Program-made: the position numbers and the translations under genes
Source of the DNA: Sophora flavescens
Taxonomy: Eukaryota; Streptophyta; Magnoliopsida; Fabales; Fabaceae
Assembly (NCBI GenBank): GCA_030762895.1
Contig: CM061063.1
Coordinates: forward strand, 214,132,667 to 214,196,666
Length of the DNA: 64,000 nucleotides
Direction of reading: 5' to 3'
Part shown: in pieces, positions 59,091-64,000 of the stretch
Layout: every line of letters starts with the position of its first letter
Numbering within the stretch: position 1 is the first letter of the stretch
Notes under the pieces: generated by a model
What the model was told of the DNA's origin: nothing
Databases searched by the model: none
The model's input: the letters and a program-made list of their open reading frames with translations, nothing else

Positions 59091-60925
59091 ATACTCAATA
59101 ATTTAGAGATTTTGATATATGACAAATACAACTTAATGTGTATGCAAATGTTTTAGTATCAAATAGCAAAGACAGGTATCAAGCAATGATCAACAAGTTC
59201 AGTGAGCAATCAAAGGAGAATATTCAAGGAAGAACTTGAAGGAATCAAAGAGCAAAGACAGAGATCAAAGGATCATCAAGACAAGAGCTTAAAGGAAAAA
59301 TTAGATTTTAGTCTTAGATGATTTGTAAGAGATGAAATCTCTTATTCACAAAAAGCTCATTTGAAAAGATGCATGAAAGAAAATCAATTTTCATACCCTG
59401 CATTAAAAAAAAAGTTTTCGTTAATGAAAATAATTTTTGAAAATAAGATTTTTTTTAATACAAGCGCTCGTCCAACACTGAAGCAATACAAGTGCTCGTT
59501 CAACACAGGTGATACAAGCGCCCGTCCACTAAAGTGACACAAACGCTCGTCCACTAAAGTGACAGAGGTGCTCGTCAACTAAAGTTATACAAGCGCCCGT
59601 CCACTAAGGTGACAGAAGCGCTCGTCCACAAAAGTCTTTGGACCTGCTAAATTCTTAATGAGAAGCTCCGTCCAATGACGTAGCATATGGAGCTCGTCTG
59701 CTAGTTGGAGCACGTCCAATTACTTTGTGTTTTAGTACTCCCGTCTACTGACGTGGCATGTGGAGCTCGTCTACTAGCCCATCCAAATGTAAAATCTTAA
59801 TGGCTAGATGGACGTGGTTATTTTCAAGATGGACATGAATTCTATAAGAACTATCAGAATCTTACTTCAAGAACGAGAATCAAGAAAACAGAATCTGTTA
59901 ATCAGATCCAAATCTGTTTTGATTGATACCAACAACTATAACTTGTTTTCTATATAAAGAGGGATCAAAGGAACACTTTTACAACATATACGAATATCAT
60001 AACATATCACAATTTTACGAAATCAATTTGAGAAATCAATTGTGAAAATCATTCATCATCTTTCTTGAGCTTACTGTGAAAAGAGTGTTTCAATACTCAT
60101 AAGTGCTTCAATTTGTTTATCTGACTATTGAGAGTTAGAAATCAACTTTTGTTTTACATTTCGATTGTAAAGAGAGAGGGAGTCTCTCCGAGTGATTAGG
60201 GTGAGGCATCCCTAAGGTTGAACATTGAGGCTCTTCACAAGAGTGTGGTATCTCGAGGTGATGGAGTGCTCTATGGTGTAAAGGTTTTTCAAGCTACCTG
60301 GCAAAGCTTGTGTGTTAGTGTGTGAAATCCCACAGGTGGAGTGGGGACTGGATGTAGGTAACAGTGGAGGTGACTGAATCAGGATAAATCTGGTTGTGCG
60401 GTATCCCTAAACTCAAACTCCTTTACTTTCTGTTTATCTTCAAGAACCTGCAACTTTGATGTTTAAAGTTCAATATAATTTCTGTTCTTGATCTGTATAA
60501 ACTGTATTGAAACCTGAGTTCGATTGTAATCAAGACTGTGTTATCTGCGTTTAGAACCGAGTTGATCAAAATCATTCTTGATTACTAAAACTGAACTATT
60601 ACTGAAACTGAAACCTGCAAGTTCGTTCTTGATTGTTAATGCTTGTATCTGAAACTTGTATAACTTATTATTAATCTTTAAAGGTTTAATCAGTTTCTGT
60701 ATTTTGTTATTACTAAGTTATTGAACCTTAATCTATTCTCTATTAATTATGAATCAATTTTACTTATCCTCATCACCTTCTATTCAAGATTTTATATAAA
60801 CCCTTCATTGATCTTGTAAAAGATCCTGAGGCCACAAATCCGCAACTCTGATTTGAAAAGCTTTATGAAAATGTTTTAAGAGGGAAATAATTTTTTGAAA
60901 ACTCAATTCACCCTCCCTGAGTCGT
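59091..60925 (+). repeat. Copia-type (SIRE/Maximus-like) LTR
   Basis: Begins near TGTTATACTC with GATTTTGATATATGACAAA, has a TATA box (TATATAAAGAGG, 59951-59962) and ends near CTCAATTCACCCTCCC. A tandem array of ACAAGCGCCCGTCCACTAAA units lies at 59460-59640. Boundaries are approximate and the lineage rests on overall look. Confidence 0.5.
59460..59640 (+). repeat. About 23-bp tandem array in the copia-type LTR
   Basis: Eight units of CAAGCGCTCGTCCACTAAAG type, roughly 310 bp upstream of the TATA box. Confidence 0.7.
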
Positions 60926-63354
60926 TGAAGCCAAAACAATAGAAATAAAAGAGCAAAGTAAATGCTTTTTGAATATGTGCTGAGTCTCTCATATTCATCT
61001 TCATGGTTTGCACTATTTAAAGGCTTCAATCAATTCGATCCGTTAGACACAGCTTCAGAAAGTGTGCTCCTTTAAATTGAACTTCTGGGATGCCATCAAT
61101 GCCAAAGAGTTGTTCTGAGTTGTCTAATTTTCAGACAGGTGGTTTTTCAGACCAGTCTGAAAAACTGCTTCTTAGTAGAACTTAGACGGGTCAGATTTAG
61201 ACGAGTAACCTTAAGTCTATTCTTTCCGCACACTTAAACAAACTTATCAATAATATCACATGGTTCAATATAACCATACTTAATATGTTTGTAATCATCA
61301 AAACTTAGAGAATTTGCACATCAAAATGTATTTCAGACATATGAGGTCTCAACGACCCACACCCGATTTTTTTTCTCTTTCTGATCCTTCTCTCACATCT
61401 CATCTCTCTGAACCTTCCGTCCGTCATGTCCTCCGCCCCCTCGCTGCCATCAACAATAGCACATCCACCATCTCTCTTCTTCATCAGAACTCTTGTGATC
61501 CTCGACTTGTACATCGCCACGACCTGAAGAACCACATCCACCCACTCTTCTCCCTAACCTCTTCTGATTTGTGATGAGGTCTTGGACGAATGAGATGAAT
61601 CAGGGCAACTTATGCTTCCGATTTCCCCAGCCAATAAATCAACCTACCGTCCTTCTCTGCGTTCATCCAATGACGGTTGCGTCGACAACGGTGATGCAAA
61701 TGGATGGGGTGGCGGCGACGACAGATCATGCAGTGGTGACTTGAAAAATCAGAAGCAAACCGAAAGCACTATCACCGCCATGACATGATGGTGAAGACCA
61801 AGATAACGGACCCAATCCCACCGAGGAATAAAACCTCGACCGGGATGATAACTCCTATGACTAATCCCAAATTAGAAGCGGCAGCGACAGTGGTAAGAGG
61901 GTCACCATTACAGAACTGATACAAGGCGACGTTCTTCTATATGTACCTCGTGAATTGAACCCTAAAATCATGGAATCAAACATTGAAAGCTAAAAAGAAG
62001 AGATAAGAATTAGATGAAGACGAAGAGAGAAAGGATTGTCTCCAGACTTGACGCAGGGGACATACTTTCTACCGCTTGCCTCGTGTAATAGATAATAATG
62101 CGCTGAAGTTGGAGGTCGGAGTCGCCGATGTGATCGATCCCAGAACATGGCATCGATCTAGTGGGGATCGGAGGTGGGTGGGTACGAAGGGGGGTGGAGG
62201 GGCGGAGGTGGGTGGGCGGTGCCAGTGGAGAGAGGGGTGGAGGCGTTGGCGCCAACAGAGTCACCGGAAATTGTTCGGAAGGTGGTGGTGGTGGTTTATG
62301 TTCTGCTGAGGGGCTGTGGACTAGATAGAGTTGGGTTCTGGTGTAGAGGGTGTAAGATTTTATCATGTGGATTATAATGAATCAATGGTAAAAAATATTG
62401 TTGCACGTGAGAGACTTGAAATTTGCCCCATCTAAGAATCCAAACACATATGCAAGTTAGAAAAAAAATCAAGCATCTTAAAATTTTCAATAGACAAACA
62501 CCTCAAGCAGGCACGTCAAAACCCCTTTATCAGAAGCTCGTCAATTTAAATCCATAATTAAGATGGTTTATCATTAATAAAATTAAAAGATAATTAACCA
62601 TTGATATAGATCTTAGTCATAACTAATTAATTATGATTAATTTACTCAAGTTTTATTAATCTTAATTAATTATGCCCTGGTTACAACTTTTAACCTAGTT
62701 AAATTAAGTTCATGAATTTTTTATCCTATGAATAAATTTAAGACAGCAATAAGGATAGAATTTTGGAACTTAAGGACACCTACTTAATAAAGAATGATAG
62801 GAAGTGGCATCTTGACACCACCTGCATAGTTAAATGGTGAAACAACTCAAATTTTAGGGACACACGGCTAGTCTAGTTATAATAGGTGTGCATAGTCAAC
62901 TTTACTTCACATGAAGAAGTGTAATTGCTGACTTTGTTTTTTCTTACTAAGTTAACGTAAAATAAAATAAGTCAGAGAGTGAGTGAGAGGTAGAGAGGTT
63001 GGAGAAGAGAGAGAAAACTTCTGGAGCTCGGTGCGACTAAACCAATCATCATATCGTGAAACCGTCTACGCCGTTGAGATCGTAGCAACTTCATCTTCTT
63101 AACCCTATCCTTCTTTCTTTTCTAAGGCTAAGGTAAGCTTATGCTCTTTTTATACTGACATGCTGTCGACGACGGTATTGAGATTTTCTCTTTACTCGGT
63201 TATTGGTTTCGAATTCCGTTTTCAGATTAGGGTTATCTGGGATGTGTGCTTCATATTGATGTATTCGGTGACTTTTTGGAGGCCCAAAGACCCTAGTTCT
63301 TCACGTGGCAGAATTGGAGGAGTGTGGGAGGAGCTCGTTTCGTTGTCCCAGAAC
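60926..63354. other. Unassigned region
   Basis: A pyrimidine-rich, UTR-like part near 61350-61560 and a Pro-rich minus-strand frame (62010-62366) were checked. Neither shows a known domain. Confidence 0.3.
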
Positions 63355-63600
63355 TAACCTTAGACATCTCAAGTAGGAGAAAGAAGCCCACATATCATCG
63401 GAATTGACTAATTAATATATTTTACGATAATGGCGTAGGGCGACCTAAACCCTACTAGTGAGCGAGTAATCGACAATGTCAATATCACATCGACGACTAC
63501 TTAGTGGTACCAATGATGATATGGAGATTGTAGGTTTATCGTCGTTAGGTTAAATTGGTGATATTCGAGGTTGCATGATTTTACCTGTTGAGTTGCTTGT
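63355..63600 (+). repeat. Fragment related to LTR D
   Basis: CGACCTAAACCCTACTAGTG and GAGTAATCGACAATG match the complement of 26930-26990 in LTR D, and TGTAGGTTTATCGTCGTTAGG matches near 26870. It is a plus-oriented fragment; its ends are not defined. Confidence 0.65.
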
Positions 63601-63644
63601 TGGGTGTTGTTGTGCTAATATGCCTAATATGAAATAACCAAAGT

Positions 63645-64000
63645 TAACACAAGAAGGGGGGTTAAATTGTGTTTAGCAACTTTTTAGGAAACTTTGAAAA
63701 TTATTTTCGCAAGCACAACAAGCAAAAATAAGACTACAGAAAATTAGATAGGTGACTTATCTAATTTTTAAACAGGACACACTCGCATACAGAGAGGGTT
63801 AAAACAGAGATTGATATTCACAATATTAACTCCCCAAGTTTAAAGCTTAAACAAATAATACTCAAGCAAATTAAAGAGATAAGGGAAGAGGAATATCACT
63901 CAAGAGTTTTATACTGGTTCACCCCAAAATCCACAGGGTTACGTCCGGTTTCTTGGCAGCACCATGTTTCCACTATAACTGATTAGATTACAGTACAAAT
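63645..64000 (-). repeat. Second copia-type LTR fragment, cut by the window end
   Basis: Collinear with 58575-58900 at roughly 80 percent identity by eye, including ACACAAGAAGGGGGGTT and TTTATACTGGTTCACCCC. Confidence 0.55.

Noticed and set aside
62010..62366. Proline-rich minus-strand frame
   Set aside because: Low-complexity PPP/TPP content with a competing glycine-rich frame on the other strand; no domain or gene context.
1..64000. tRNA and rRNA genes
   Set aside because: None seen. The only tRNA-related sequences are primer-binding complements at 14495, 19111 and 56416.

Overview
The window is a stretch of plant nuclear DNA, almost certainly from a eudicot. Nested Athila and Tat elements with long solo LTRs would fit a legume, but that is inference. 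About four fifths of it is LTR retrotransposon sequence in several insertion layers. I recognise one host gene that looks intact: an RNA polymerase III subunit RPC6 (RPC34-type) gene on the minus strand at 37665-38378.

Layout. (1) 1-22991 is one minus-strand chromovirus-type element (Tekay/Del-like, called B here) with LTRs near 3.9 kb and an internal region of only 1.15 kb. Its left LTR starts outside the window. That LTR was hit by a 1.5-kb solo LTR (377-1875) and by a 13.3-kb Athila-type element (Athila-1, 2333-15679). Athila-1 was in turn hit by a 4.1-kb solo LTR (A, 6075-10181). (2) B landed in a plant mobile domain (PMD) reading frame, whose remains lie at 22992-23811. (3) 25608-33456 is a 3.3-kb solo LTR (D) split by a second solo LTR (C, 27777-32289). 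(4) 33462-40134 is the host-like part: copia debris, the LRR part of a dead NBS-LRR gene inside a 0.5-kb direct repeat, RPC6, and several small inverted-repeat elements around the RPC6 upstream region. (5) 40535-49792 is a Tat-lineage element with two RNase H domains, a 47-bp tandem array in its 3' region and a truncated 5' LTR. (6) 50491-58023 is an Athila-like element (Athila-2) that keeps only gag and protease. (7) 58084-64000 holds a Stowaway-like MITE, copia-type LTR pieces and a piece related to LTR D.

Insertions were delimited by matching 5-bp target duplications read from the sequence: gtacc, cgttg, gattc, tttgg, tagtt, ataaa and gtgtc. No element here can be autonomous: every pol has stops, frameshifts, deletions or insertions.

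The most interesting structure is not a gene. Both Athila-type elements carry the same small module twice: a palindromic hairpin with a four-base loop, followed within about 10 nt by a G-rich purine tract. One copy sits at the true polypurine tract and the other lies 1.3 kb upstream, at the far end of the 3' non-coding region. Separately, several unrelated LTR families carry arrays of GC-rich, mostly palindromic repeats just upstream of their TATA boxes, which suggests a convergent U3 promoter design.
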